Origin: Gnetum montanum
Taxonomy: Eukaryota; Streptophyta; Gnetopsida; Gnetales; Gnetaceae
DNA: 64,000 nt
Direction of reading: 5' to 3'
Assembly (NCBI GenBank): GCA_015680685.1
Contig: MNCI01024326.1
Location: forward strand, 177,911 to 241,910
Position numbers and translations under genes: made by a program
Notes under the pieces: generated by a model
The model's input: only the letters and a program-made list of their open reading frames with translations
Told to the model about the DNA's origin: nothing
Database searches by the model: none
Part shown: positions 31,849 to 43,265 of the stretch, one piece after another
Layout: the number at the start of each line of letters is the position of its first letter
Position numbering within the stretch: position 1 is the first letter of the stretch

Positions 31849-34170
31849 ATGTCTCCTTCTTCTTATGAAAGTGCTTCACTGCCTAGGTCTGACACAATGC
31901 ACAATCGGAGGCATAGTACACATGATGATTTGCCAGTGCCCCAACAGTTTCGTGTGGTATACGCTCATCCTGATGAGTACATATCAAAATTTACCTTTAT
32001 CATCCACTAGGATGAACAACTACGTTGGCGTGATTTAGAAGGTAACATAGTGTTACCTCTCGATTGCTCAGTCCCAAGCATGCTTTTTTGTGCTCTCACA
32101 TGAATTGGTATGCAGCACTTGCAGGCAGAGTACGTTGTGCATGAACACAACTTGAGAGAGTATTGATCCACGGAGGCACAATTTCAAAGGGACCTACAAC
32201 AAGAGATGCATTACAAATCCATGAAGGGGAAGTGGTCTTAGGATGTTCCATATGTTCTAAGTGAAAATGAGGGTGGTGAACTTGCCTTGGGAGGTCTTCC
32301 ATAAAACAATGTTCCTCCTGTTGACTTTGGTCAATGGGTTGTGTATCAAAATATTCACTCAACTATCCATAACCTAGATTTTGGTACTGACAAACATAAA
32401 GTATCTAAAAAAGGAACACGAACACATGGCAAAGATGGACATTCTAATTGTAACCACGATTGAGGCCACGACCATCAAAGAGAAGGTAGCAAGCACCGTC
32501 ATGGTGCCAGTTCTCCTTCCTCTTCACCTTTATCATCTTCTTCCCCCTCTCTTTCAAGATCAGAATGCATTTGCAAAGGGAAAGACCCTAAGGATAATGG
32601 TAGGAAAAATAGTAATAATAGATAAAAATGTCAAGAAAGGGAATGAGGGAACTCTAGAGAAACACATCATGAAAGGAGGGAGAGTAGGAAATAGCATAGG
32701 CATCATAGATGTCATAGACAATATGATCACAATGAACCCCTACTCGCTACCTGAAGTATGCTAGATATAATTAAGGCCATTAGAATCCCAAAAAGGCACC
32801 AAAAAGATAGTAGGATCAAGAGATTATACATGAATAACATCCCATGATTTGAAGGGGGATACAATGTTGATCCTCAAAACCATCTACAAGCATTTCACGA
32901 TGCATGTGCCTTGCAAAACATAGAAAACGAGTGGAAAAAACTCAAGTTGTTTCCATGGACATTGATCAAGGAAGCGGAAAGCTAGTACTAGTCCTTAGAA
33001 CTGGAATCCATTCATCAATGGAGTACCATGTTAGAATTATTCAACGATAAGTATCAAACATAATCCCAAGTTTCCAACCTATTAAAGCAAATACAAGGAT
33101 GAAAACAAGGAGGACATGAACCCTTGGATGCTGCCATGGTTAGATATTATGCATTATTACATTGTTTCCCTAGCCATAGTTACTTGCAAAGGGAACAACT
33201 ACGCCATCTCGTAGATGGGCTTAGGCATGAAACTTGAAGAATTCTTGGAACTTATGCCCAAGATAGGCTATTCAAGCTTAGAGCCCATCAAGTACAAAGA
33301 TTGGTGGAGCAAGTTAGCAAGGAGGAAGGTGAGTTAAGGAAAAGAGAAAGTGTGGAGAAATACAATAGAGATCCTTCCCTCCAAAAGAAGGAAGTTAGAT
33401 TTTGCTAGGATGAAGAACAGTCACAACCTAAAGAGATGGTGAATAGGAGAACTTTGCCCATTCAAAAATTTGCATTAGAAGTATCAGCAAAGGTAGATCA
33501 AATGTGGAACTTCCTAGATGATAAATTTAAAGCCATTTTAAAAATAGCAGAGGAGTCTAGAGAATAAAGTAGTAACTAAGAGAGGAGGAACAAGAAAGAA
33601 GCAGAATATGCATGTAACAAAGGTAAGGAAAAGGTTGCCAGCATTGTAGAGGTTGTGGATTCAGACATAGATAATGATGACGGATGTGAGATATGCCAAT
33701 ATGACCATCCTAAAGGATGTTGCCCAATAGTGTCACATCTATAAGAGTCTGGGGTGTATACACTAAACCCACGATGAGACAGACAACAAACACCCCGAAG
33801 GTTACCTTATCCTCAAGGTAACCCAAGGCAATTCCACCAACCCTTGACATATTATCCAAGTGGAGCTCCACCACAACCAAATGAATAGTATTAATAGTTG
33901 CAACACCCACAATCATGGAGAATGCCAGCACCATGTCAACAATATCCTTACTGTCAACCTAACCCGTATGGATACTACATGTAGTAGCCAATCTCTCCAC
34001 ATGACTTCACTAGTCACATCACTCCTCAGCCCTTACTACCAAACCCACGAGTACTATAGAACTCCTTCTCCTAGGGGAGATTTTCCAAAAATATACCATA
34101 CTTCTCATCCAACTGCACCTCTTTCACCCTTAGCTCCATTACCACTTGCTCCAGCTATGTAAGGTGAGCT
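31849..34170 (+). pseudogene. G4: gag, broken
   Basis: Start at the ATG 31849 (MSPSSYESASLP), the counterpart of the gag starts in G1 and G6. Order: N-terminal domain (VPQQFRVVYAHPDEYISKF), a Ser/His-rich linker (about 32380-32600), Retrotrans_gag core (about 32840-33290: SSMEYHVR, REQLRHLVDGL, TYAQDRLFKLRAHQVQRLVE), a Glu/Lys-rich stretch, VDQMWNFLDDKFKAILKIAE (about 33500), the zinc motif CEICQYDHPKGC (33685-33720), and a Pro/Gln/Tyr-rich tail (33760-34160). Gag would assemble the particle and bind RNA. The first stop comes after about 54 codons (near 32010), and frames shift repeatedly. Confidence 0.85.
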
Positions 34171-34419
34171 TCCTGCCTAATTGCCGCAACGTAACGCTAC
34201 AAGGGTTGTCAATCCTCAACCTACTGTTGGTTCAGATAATCACACAAAGAAGAGACTTTCTTTAGAACCAACAGACCAATCAGGCCCTGAAAGCCATAAG
34301 TGGCTAATTGTCCAAATGCCTCACCATCATTCGAGACTTCAGAACTCCCTTCAAACCAAAAATTGCACCCAATCCACATGGTCATGTTGACTCATGCCAT
34401 CATTTATTGGATTAAAGCT

Positions 34420-34890
34420 GTCCATCTTCTTAGGAAATTATTTGATCTTAGAAGTCCTCTTATATATTTACAAATTATTGGGAATGAGCCTTGTAAAGCT
34501 CTTTTGGATTCAAGTTCTAGTGTTACCATAATCTCTTAAGAAATATATAAAGCCTAGAACCTACCTCCACTAAAAAAACGTAACATTCATTTAGATCTGG
34601 CTGACCAATCCATCACTATCCCATTAGGACTAGTAGAGGACATTATCATCACTATTTGTGGGTGGTCGTATCTAGCCAATTTCCTAGTGATTCAAGTTAA
34701 CAACTATAAGGGGGACTTCCCAATCATTATGGGAAGAGCATGGCTAAGTACAATTGATGCGCACCTAGGAATACGTGATCTTTCCCTAGAAATATTAAAG
34801 AAAAATATGTTTGGAAAGATCGAGAAGAAGAAAGTTCCATGCATCGCATATAGTGACATAGGGTGTAATTACACGCAAATGTCTTGGTTT
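34420..34890 (+). pseudogene. G4: aspartic protease region
   Basis: Open in pieces (34300-34539 and 34687-34896). NEPCKALLDSSSSVTIIS contains the active-site loop, with D-S-S instead of the usual D-S/T-G. ADQSITIPLGLVEDIIITIC and FPIIMGRAWLSTIDAHLGIR follow, as in G1 and G6. A protease dimer would cut the polyprotein; the Gly-to-Ser change and a stop after the loop make activity unlikely. Confidence 0.8.
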
Positions 34891-35004
34891 GTATAATGTG
34901 TCACATTTTCTACATGCAACCAGTGTGCACAATTNTAATTACATGAAAATGTCTTGGTTTGTATAATGTGTCACATTTTCTACATGCAACCAGTGTGCAC
35001 AATT
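34866..35004. other. Single-N join flanked by a 69-bp near-duplication
   Basis: 34866-34934 and 34936-35004 are the same 69 bases with two mismatches, separated by one N (34935). As at 15736 and 47128, this looks like two overlapping contigs placed end to end; the mismatches could be allelic or sequencing differences. It adds ~70 false bases inside pol of G4. Confidence 0.88.
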
Positions 35005-35329
35005 AACTAACATACAAAAATTCCTATATGCAGCAGCCACGAGATAGGAAGGCACCTAGTGGCTGACAGCTAACCAAGAGAGCAATTCAAATATATGCAT
35101 GAAACCAACTAAGAGCTTGACTTGCACCTACATCGATAGCATAGACACATTAGAGTAAGTCCATCGCCAACTTCCAAGTCTTGACATCAAAAATACGAAC
35201 TAGGCAAAATTGGAAATCCCTAACAAGTTTAAGTAAGAGCCCCTTGAGTTAAAATCATTACCCACGAGTATGGAGTATACATTCCTCAAGAATGAAAAAT
35301 TGGTAATCATTAATGCTAAGCTCGCTCCC

Positions 35330-36200
35330 CAACAAAAAGAAAGATTGCTGAAAATGGTAAATAAATGATCAAAAGCCTTTACTTGGTCATATCCTGAATT
35401 AACTAGAATAGATCCTAGGATATGCCAACATAGAATTTACACTAACCTCTCCATGAAACCTCGATGACGATAGCAAAGGCGATTGAACTCAAAGCTTAAG
35501 CAAGTGGTTAAAGAAGAAATTGAATAACTTCTAAAAGTTGGGTTCATCTATCCCATTGCTAATAGTGAATGGGTTAGTCCATTAGTCATTGTGCCTAAAA
35601 AGGGAGGTAAATGAAGGATGTGTATATATTTTAGGCTACTAAACATGGCAACATTCAAAGACCACTTTCCATTGCCATTCGTCAACCATGTCTTAGATAC
35701 CATTACAGTGCATTGCTACTATAGTTTTCTGGATGGTTACAGTGGATACAATCAAATTCAAATAGCACCAAAAGACCAAGCCAAGACCACATTAACAAGT
35801 CCTTGGGAAACATTTTCATATAGGTAGATGTCATTTGGCTTGTGCAATGCCTCGGCAACATTTCAATGTTTGGTTCTAAGCATATTTCAGTAGAAAATAT
35901 GAAATGGTGTGGAGGTCTTTATGAAACGATGTGTTGAAACCAACTTTAGACTCAATTAGCAAAAATTCCATTTAATGGTCCAAGAAGGCATTGTATTAGG
36001 ACACAGGATTTCACAAACAAGGATAGAGGCAGATCCTGAAAAGATTAAGATCATCTAAGAAATCACTCGGAAACCTGAAACTGTAAAATACATCCATTCA
36101 TTCCTTGGATATACTGGCTATTATAGATGCTTCATTGAGAACTTTTCAAAGATTGCAAAACTATTGGTAGAATTAACGAAGAAGGACGTACCCTTTGAAT
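35330..36200 (+). pseudogene. G4: reverse transcriptase region, catalytic box lost
   Basis: Typical gypsy RT blocks: VGFIYPIANSEWVSPLVIVP, MCIYFRLLNMATFKDHFPLP (35618 on), YYSFLDGYSGYNQIQIAPKD, MSFGLCNASATFQCLV. The expected FMDD box should follow within VEVFMDD. Here VEVFM is joined directly to KRCVETNFRLN (around 35920), so FMDD's Asp pair and roughly 20 following residues are missing, in frame. After it come EGIVLGHRIS, IHSFLGYTGYYRCFIENFSK and PFEWTKECELAFQTLK. The deletion removes the two metal-binding Asp residues, so this RT cannot work. Confidence 0.85.
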
Positions 36201-36700
36201 GGACCAAGGAATGTGAGCTAGCCTTCCAAACCTTGAAGCAAAGGCTTGTAGAAACACCAATTATACAAGCTCTTGACTGGTCCCAACCATTTCATATAAT
36301 AATTGATATGTCCAATTTTGCTTTAGGATCCTTACTTAGTTAGATTACCAAAAACACCCCTACTACATTTACTATGCAAGTTGAAGTATTGCTGGTGTAC
36401 AAATCAACTACACCACAATAGAAAAGAGTTAATGTCTGTGGTGTTTACACTAGAAAAATTTAGGCACTATGTACTCGGCTATAAGATATTTGTACATACG
36501 GATCATAGTGTAATTCGGTTCCTAATGAATAAAACAATGGTGAGCCCTCGCATCACATGATGGCTCATCATCTTATAGGAGTTCAATCTTATGATGATCA
36601 ATCGTAAAGGCACCGAGAATGCTGTTGTTGATCATTTATCTTGGTTACAATGGGATAACAAAGAGGAAAAATATCCAATTTTTGACTATTTCCCTGATGA
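36200..36700 (+). pseudogene. G4: RNase H region
   Basis: The domain starts with ALDWSQPFHIIIDMSNFALG (first catalytic Asp kept), then in another frame LNYTTIEKELMSVVFTLEKF (catalytic Glu), YKIFVHTDHSVIRFLMNK (second Asp) and ENAVVDHLSWL (last Asp). The catalytic residues are thus present, but frameshifts and stops separate them. It sits between RT and integrase as in other gypsy elements. Confidence 0.75.
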
Positions 36701-38099
36701 TCTTCTCTTTGTAGGTATGATAAACTATCATTTACCCACTAATAGAAATTGGTATAGTAGTCGTCTCACTTATATGCTTACACAAGAAACACCACAAGGG
36801 TTAGACATTAAAAAGAAACAATAGTTTTTTTACTAAGCCAAATATTTCATGGAAATCAATGGACACCTTTATAAGGTATGCTCCAATGGCTTTGTCTGAT
36901 GGTGTGTTCCTGATGTGGATCAATTGCAAGTTCTCCATGATGCTCATGAGGGCCCTTGTGGGGGTCATTATGCGAGGAGATGAAAAACCATTAAAATCTT
37001 GCTTGCGAGATATTATTGGCCTACATTGTTCTAGGATGCTCATCATTTTATCCAATCTTGTGAGCATTATCAACATGATGGGGGAATAACTACTAGAATG
37101 GAGGGTTCACAACAATGGATTCAACCCTTAGAACCCTTTGACATATGGGGTATTGATTTTATGGGGCCTATCACACCAATGTCTAATTAAAAATCCTACA
37201 TTGTTGTTGCTATTAACTATTTTACAAAGTGGGTAGAAGCAGCCACTATTACAGACTACACATCATCCATCATTGCACAATTTGTTTAACAACAAATTGT
37301 AAACAGGTTTGGCATGCCTCATGCACTTATTTTTGATAATGGTACACAATTTACAAGTGTGATTTTTCAAAAATTAATGCAACGCTTATGAGTTGAGCAT
37401 AAGATGACTACACCATATCATCCTCAAGAGAATGGTCAAGTTGAAGTCACCAATAGGGAGATCAAAAAAATACTAACATAGACCATTAGCAAATATAGGC
37501 GATACTAGAGCACCAAACTAAATGATGCTCTTTAGGCATACCACTCCACATGGAAACTCCCTATAGGCTACCCCCCCTATGAGTTAGTGTATGGAAAAAT
37601 TCCCATACTTCCCACCCAAGCTAAGCTTTGTACACTATCTATAGCATGTGACCTGAACCTTGACGTTAGTTTAGCATAGAAAGAACAGTTGATGAACCTT
37701 AACTTGCTAGATGAAAATTGATTAGCTGCCCTGTCATCCAATGAATTGCACAAGGCATTTAACAAACAACACCATGACCTAAGGATTAGGAAAGTCAAAT
37801 ACCAATCGGGAGATAAGGTTCTTTATTGGAATTTCACACATGTGCCATAATGAACTAAATTTCAAATTTTCTTGCAAGGACCTTATATCATTCATGAAAC
37901 TTTTCCTTCAGAGGCCATGATGATCTATAAACCTGAAAGCCCGAACAAAAAATTACTGGTCAACATCCAACAAACCAAACATTTCCATGAATCTAAAATA
38001 GCAAGCACTAACACTACCTCTATTAATGGACAACCTTGCTCATTATTTCAGATCTCCTCCTTCCAACTCAATCATGGGGGAGATGGTCACCAATGCTAA
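36700..38099 (+). pseudogene. G4: integrase region and pol end
   Basis: N-terminal zinc domain (VLHDAHEGPCGGHYARR, YYWPTLF), then core IWGIDFMGPITPMSN, VVAINYFTKWVEAATITD (first catalytic Asp is Asn), HALIFDNGTQFTS (second Asp kept) and PYHPQENGQVEVTNREIKK (third acidic Glu kept). The C-terminal part has HHDLRIRKVKYQSGDKVLYW and GPYIIHETFP, and ends with FQLNHGGDGHQC and a stop at 38097-38099. The last 75 codons (37872-38099) are open. Stops interrupt the core. Confidence 0.85.
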
Positions 38100-39965
38100 C
38101 CATTCTAAAATCCTCAGTTCCTTTAATCTTTTTTTTTTACACATTCTTCATCTTTACTTGTTTTTTATACCATCATTAACATTTTTTACTATTTCTTTCT
38201 CTATTACATTTTATTTGGATAAATCTCACTCATCATATAATAAGTGCTCATGATGGTGGAGAATACTATAATAGTGTTGATTGCTAATGTTTGGTTTTTA
38301 CCTTTGACTTTTAATGTTGATACTAAGATATGGTTCTTTTGATAAAATAGGCAATGAGTCCATGTCATCCATTCAGCTCTATGGTCTCCTTTGATCTTGG
38401 AACTGTAATGTCCCTTTTTCTAAGTAAACTTATTAATGAATTGGTGGCTTGGTATTCTTCAAACCAACGAAAGGTTCAAATGGATTGAAAAGGGTGTGAC
38501 CTCAAGGGGATTCTACTAGCTATTATCTTGGATACTTATATGTTTTTCATATAGTCTTCCATCATTCTGCTCTTGACCAAATATCAGGAATTTGACCACA
38601 TCAAATAAGTCTTTGCATGGTGTGATTCTCACGCCAAAAAAAAAACTGGTAAGAATTCAAAGCACACCCCTTAGACATAATAAAGAAACATGGGCTACAA
38701 GCATTAGTTATGGCACTAGAAAGACATGTTACCCATGCTTGAAGGTTCCCTCTATCTAAGGCCCTTTCTCACTTCTTGCTTCTCTATTTTTCTCTTGTTA
38801 GAATGGTGGTGGCTTTGTGGATGCATTCTTGTTTCTTCAGGAGGATAGGTTGGTCAAGTTTGTTGATGCGAGGTCACTGGATGTGGTTACTTTTAATCTA
38901 AATTTGGAATGAATTCTATTAATTCACCTTAATCATAAACTAGACAAGGGACTTTACAAAACCTTAATTTTGGGATTCCATTCCATTCTCTCCTCTCTTT
39001 CCATATTGCTTCCCATATTCCACCTCATTGTCAGTTTTATGCTTAGTTTATATCTTGGTTCACACGTTGTTCTTCTTTGGTAAACTCTTGTGGGTAATTC
39101 CTTAACCATTGTTTCCATATGTCATTCCTAGAACCTATAGACTCTTTGATGTGTAGGATTGTCAAGGCATTAAGGGCATGAGCCTACTTTGGGAAGGACT
39201 CACTGGCATTCCTTTTTGGTGCAATTGTTAAGCTTTTTTCTTTAAAAATTTCTTGCAATCAACTATTTCTCCTTCACCCCATCAATGACATCCATGTTTT
39301 CTTTTCTTTTATTGGCTTCACCATTGTTATTTCTCTCATCTTTCTTGTTCCTTCAAGTTTTCCACCCTATTGCAACTAGAGGTTCACTCTTAGTTGTGGG
39401 GCCCCTATCACAAATTTTATCTCACCCCTACACCTTGGGTATTCATTAGTTATAAACCTCTAACCCAGTATCTACCATACCCACAACCTAGCCAATGTGC
39501 TTCATAGTGAGGCAAGGTATCAACGACATTATGTGTTATCTATCCTTACTAATTTGTGACTGTGTTGTATGTGTAGATGGTGATCACATCAACAATGGAC
39601 TGGGATAGGAGAGAGCACTTAGGATGGACTGGAGCAAAAAGTATTTACCCAAGGAATAAGCTTGATCATGTGGCCATGAATGAACAATGATGTGCATATT
39701 TTCAACATTGGTAGCAACGTGCCTCATTTTCTCTTCTCTCTCTCTCTCTCTCTCTCCAACCTTTCAAATGAGGGCTTGGATGTGACATATGTATAGTGTT
39801 CACCACAATGAGTATGAAAACCAATATGTTTGTCAATTCGTTCACTAGGCACTTTAAGTCTGTCATTCGATGTCACTGTTAGATTGTCGTTCAATAAAAT
39901 ATCCCATACTTTCCCAATATTTTGTAAGAAACTTAAGGATGAGTTTTCATTCAATCATGGGGGTA
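38100..39965 (+). other. G4: 3' non-coding spacer and polypurine tract
   Basis: About 1.87 kb between the pol stop and 3' LTR, without an open frame that I can assign. It includes a block conserved with G3 and G5 (38691-38744), a (CT)n run at 39733-39756 and the purine-rich CATGGGGGTA ending at 39965, the presumed plus-strand primer. Athila relatives may carry an env-like gene here; I find none. Confidence 0.75.
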
Positions 39966-40811
39966 TGATGAATCATGATATTGGGACCACGATATCATAT
40001 CCACGATATCAGGTCCACAATATCAAAGCCCAAGAAGTGATATCAGACACCCAATAGCAGAACTTGTCTTGTTACCTATAAATAAGAGACTGGGGCACTG
40101 GGTTTCGGGAGTAGTTTTCTTAGTCCCTTACTCGAACTCTTGCAGTTTTCCCTTTGGAGACTTAGAATTATTTCTAAATGTCCATAGTAGAAGTCATAAA
40201 ATTAATGGATCTTTATTCGAGCATTGTGTACTTGAGCACACCTTGTGTTTAGAAATAAAGATGAACTTTGTGAGAAACCTTGCAACATTCAAAATGGCTT
40301 ATTTATTGCATTTAATATTATTTATAGTTATTTGATTCTTTCATTAGTTAATTGGTTATTTTTATTGGTTTTTTAATTTCCAATAGTAAGCACACTCAAT
40401 ACAACCACTTTGAGCATACATGAAACACTTAGTAACCCAGTAACGACTAGTGTTTGGTAATCCCAGTAGTGTTACACTAGTTTAAGATGTGTACAGAGAG
40501 TGGGAACAGATGTTGGTGTTAGGACTAGTTAGAGTCTAGTTGATTTGTTAAATTAAATTAATTATTTAATTATTTCATTTCTCCATTTTAAGCACCAGGA
40601 ATATAAAACATAAAAACCATAAAAATCACATACCTCAAGTTTACTTAACCATATAATCGTGCCATACAAGTAAGCTTGGAAAGACAATGATCACCTAACC
40701 CATCCTTTTTCTATGAATGCACATAAGCACTTAGTCCTTGGAGTTCGATCGGATTGTGCATGAATTCTTGTATTTGTATGGTTGAGTGTAGGGGCACCTC
40801 ATCACTCATCA
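39966..40811 (+). repeat. G4: 3' LTR (846 bp)
   Basis: Same TGATGA/TCATCA ends as the 5' LTR. It is 28 bp longer, mostly because the GATATC motif array (39976-40050) has extra units. TATA-like box at 40077-40084. Confidence 0.93.
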
Positions 40812-40816
40812 TTTAG
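40812..40816 (+). repeat. G4: right target-site duplication (TTTAG)
   Basis: Identical to 30878-30882. Confidence 0.9.
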
Positions 40817-42144
40817 CTAGTTTTGATCCTCATCATGGTTGTAATTTATGGACATACTACATATACTAATAAGTAATAACTACTATAGGTGATGTGTTGC
40901 CATGGATTTAACCATTTTTGAAAACATAAGACTTTCATTTTTTCCCTTATTTTCCTATGAAAAATGTCCATGTGTCAAATTTACACACTAAATAAAAAGA
41001 ATGAAAACCACATGATGGCTAAGTCGTTCAAGATTCCAAGAGGATATTCTTGGAAAAAATCAAAATTTCCAAAAAGATACATAAGTGTAACATGAAGAAG
41101 GTACACCTTATAGTCCTAAGAGGCACAAAAGGAAGCCCAAAGAGGAGAGAGGCCATAGAGGCAAAAATAGCCAAGAAATGGCTAAAGGCCCAAAAAAGTT
41201 ACTAAATGATTAAAGGAAGTTATAATGCAATACTCTTCTACCTATCCCTAGATAAGAGAGTATTACATTAGGTTAAAAACCTAGGTTATTATAAGAGAAG
41301 AGGCTTATGAAATATGCTAGCATATTGAGAAGAAATAGCAAAAGGATTAACAAAATACCATGAACAAAAGATAATGGCTTGACAACATGATCATGTTATG
41401 ATATAAAGGTAATGCCAATTGTATAAATTGGAAATATCCAACATCCATACAAAAATTTTATAAGGTTTCCACTAAAATCCATATTACTTTCTTAATAAGA
41501 TAGAAAATATGTAACATGTCCAATGTATAAATATCCATCTAATCATAATGAGCAAACATACAATCTATCTAGTACATGTTCATAATCCTAAACCATGAAA
41601 ATATCAAATATTAATCTACTTTTGGAAATATAAATAAGCTAGCCAAGGGCACTTCGATTTGCAAGCACAAGTTAGTACCATACAACACACATACAACATG
41701 AGATATCATAAACTACATTAGCCAAAGGTTCATAGTAATCAACAATCATCTTCATGTTGTCAACTAGTGAATCACATAAACTAGGAGGCTAGCATGCATC
41801 ACACTTATTGTAATATATGAAATCTTAGACATGTAGACTCATCCAAAAAATTATTAGTCTATCATTATTTATCTTTACCAATTACCATTAAACATTACCA
41901 TGCACATGGATTTATTTTAGTCTAACTGTCCTAGTGGAAATACTTATTATTTTTCAACTACCAGTGTTAGAATTCCCTAGCAACGTATCTAACATTTTCA
42001 GGTACAAAGCACCAATTAAGAATGGAATACATCCCCTCACCTATATGATGGGGCCAATAACAAAAGCCTTATAAATGCATCTCAATGTAGGGATAAGACC
42101 AGACCATCCATGGTGCCCATCACCAACTAATCGTGCTACCTTCG
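40817..42144. other. Unassigned sequence between G4 and G5
   Basis: AT-rich, no frames or motifs I can assign. The G4 target duplication shows that its left part is continuous with the sequence before 30878. Confidence 0.4.
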
Positions 42145-43265
42145 TGATGAGTGGTGAGGTACCCCCTATGCCCAACCATACAAATCACAAGCATTCACAC
42201 ACAATCTGGTTGAATTCCATGGATGGGACTAGTTGTGGCATCTAGATTATTATTCCTTGATCGTAGTCTACTATCTTCCCACTTGAACTAGTCATAGCTT
42301 TGTCACGTATGATTTATTCCAAAGTGAGGCATATGATTCTTGATGTTGTTTTAGCCTTATGCTACTCCTAATGCTAATAAAGAATTTATTTGTTTAAACT
42401 AATTAATAATGGAAAGTAAAGTCTAAACCAACCTACAGACGATGAATGTCTATTCCCAGCTTACCGTACATGTCTTGAACCGATGTATCCACTACTGGGA
42501 TTATCAAGTGCTATGTTACTAGGCAAACTAAGCAATAATGCTACTAGGATTACCAAGTGAATATATGTTTACACCTGAAACTATTTATGCTCATTCTACC
42601 AATTCATTAATATTCATTGAAACATAAATATTAACTAAGTACATCAAATGTAAATTGCATGGAAAGTAAATCTAATCTAAGTCAAAGTATTGTAATGAAT
42701 AAGAAGCAATCTCAATCTTATTTTCATTCATGGAATGTGTCCAGGTACATTGCCACTCAAATAAGATGTTGTACAATTGACTCAGATCCACACTCTGGGC
42801 ACTCACTAACTGTTCTATAAGATTATGAAATAAAATTGCAAGAGTTCAGCTACTCTATTGACAAGAGAATTTCATAAACATGGTTGTGAGTGTGTATTTA
42901 TATAGGAAAATAGACACTACATCGATGACTATGTTGATGTAATAGATTACATTGATGAGGCCTAGTTGATGCAATAGACTACATTGACGGGGCCTAGTCG
43001 ATGGGGCCCAATTATCAAGATCTTATTATTAGGGATTTATTATTGGAGCCTTGTTATCAACATTAAGATATTGAAGCCAAGATATCAGAGTCGATGGGGC
43101 CCACTTATCAAGATCTTGTTATCAAGGCCTTATTATCAGAGCCTTGTTATCAAGGTTAAGATATTGAAGCCAAGATATCAAAGCTAAGATATTGGGGCTA
43201 AGATATCAGAGCCAACCAAAAAGTTGACTTTTTATCAAATAAATTGGCCAACTAATGATTCATCA
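42145..43265 (-). repeat. G5: 3' LTR (1121 bp) with an internal 93-bp duplication
   Basis: Bounded by TGATGA (42145) and TCATCA (43265), followed on the right by ACCCCCATGA, the complement of the polypurine tract. In U3 a 93-bp unit starting TCGATGGGGCCC is tandemly repeated (42998-43090 and 43091-43183); the 5' LTR has it once. This also creates a misleading open frame with a 31-residue repeat at 42984-43187. Confidence 0.85.

Larger units (their letters stand above)
30883..40811 (+). mobile_element. G4: full-length gypsy (Athila/Tat-type) retrotransposon
   Basis: A 9,929-bp element with 5' LTR 30883-31700, primer site 31702-31719, gag, protease, RT, RNase H, integrase, a ~1.9-kb non-coding spacer, polypurine tract, 3' LTR 39966-40811 and matching TTTAG target duplications. 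It is the best reference copy of the family in this window, since both ends are certain. The polyprotein is broken by many stops, several frameshifts, a lost RT catalytic box and an assembly duplication (34935). It is structurally complete but cannot move by itself. Confidence 0.93.

Noticed and set aside
38100-39965. Possible env-like gene in the G4 spacer, as known in some Athila elements
   Set aside because: No open frame of useful length, signal peptide or membrane segment consistent between G3, G4 and G5; conservation is in a short non-coding block instead.
42984-43187. 67-residue open frame with a 31-residue internal repeat
   Set aside because: It lies in the U3 part of the G5 3' LTR and results from the 93-bp tandem duplication; it is not in the sense direction of the element.
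43000-43200. Repeated GATATC and TTATCA motifs, and the GATG/CATC arrays in other LTRs, considered as a CRISPR-like array
   Set aside because: Units are irregular in spacing and sequence, lie inside LTRs of a plant retrotransposon and have no cas genes nearby.
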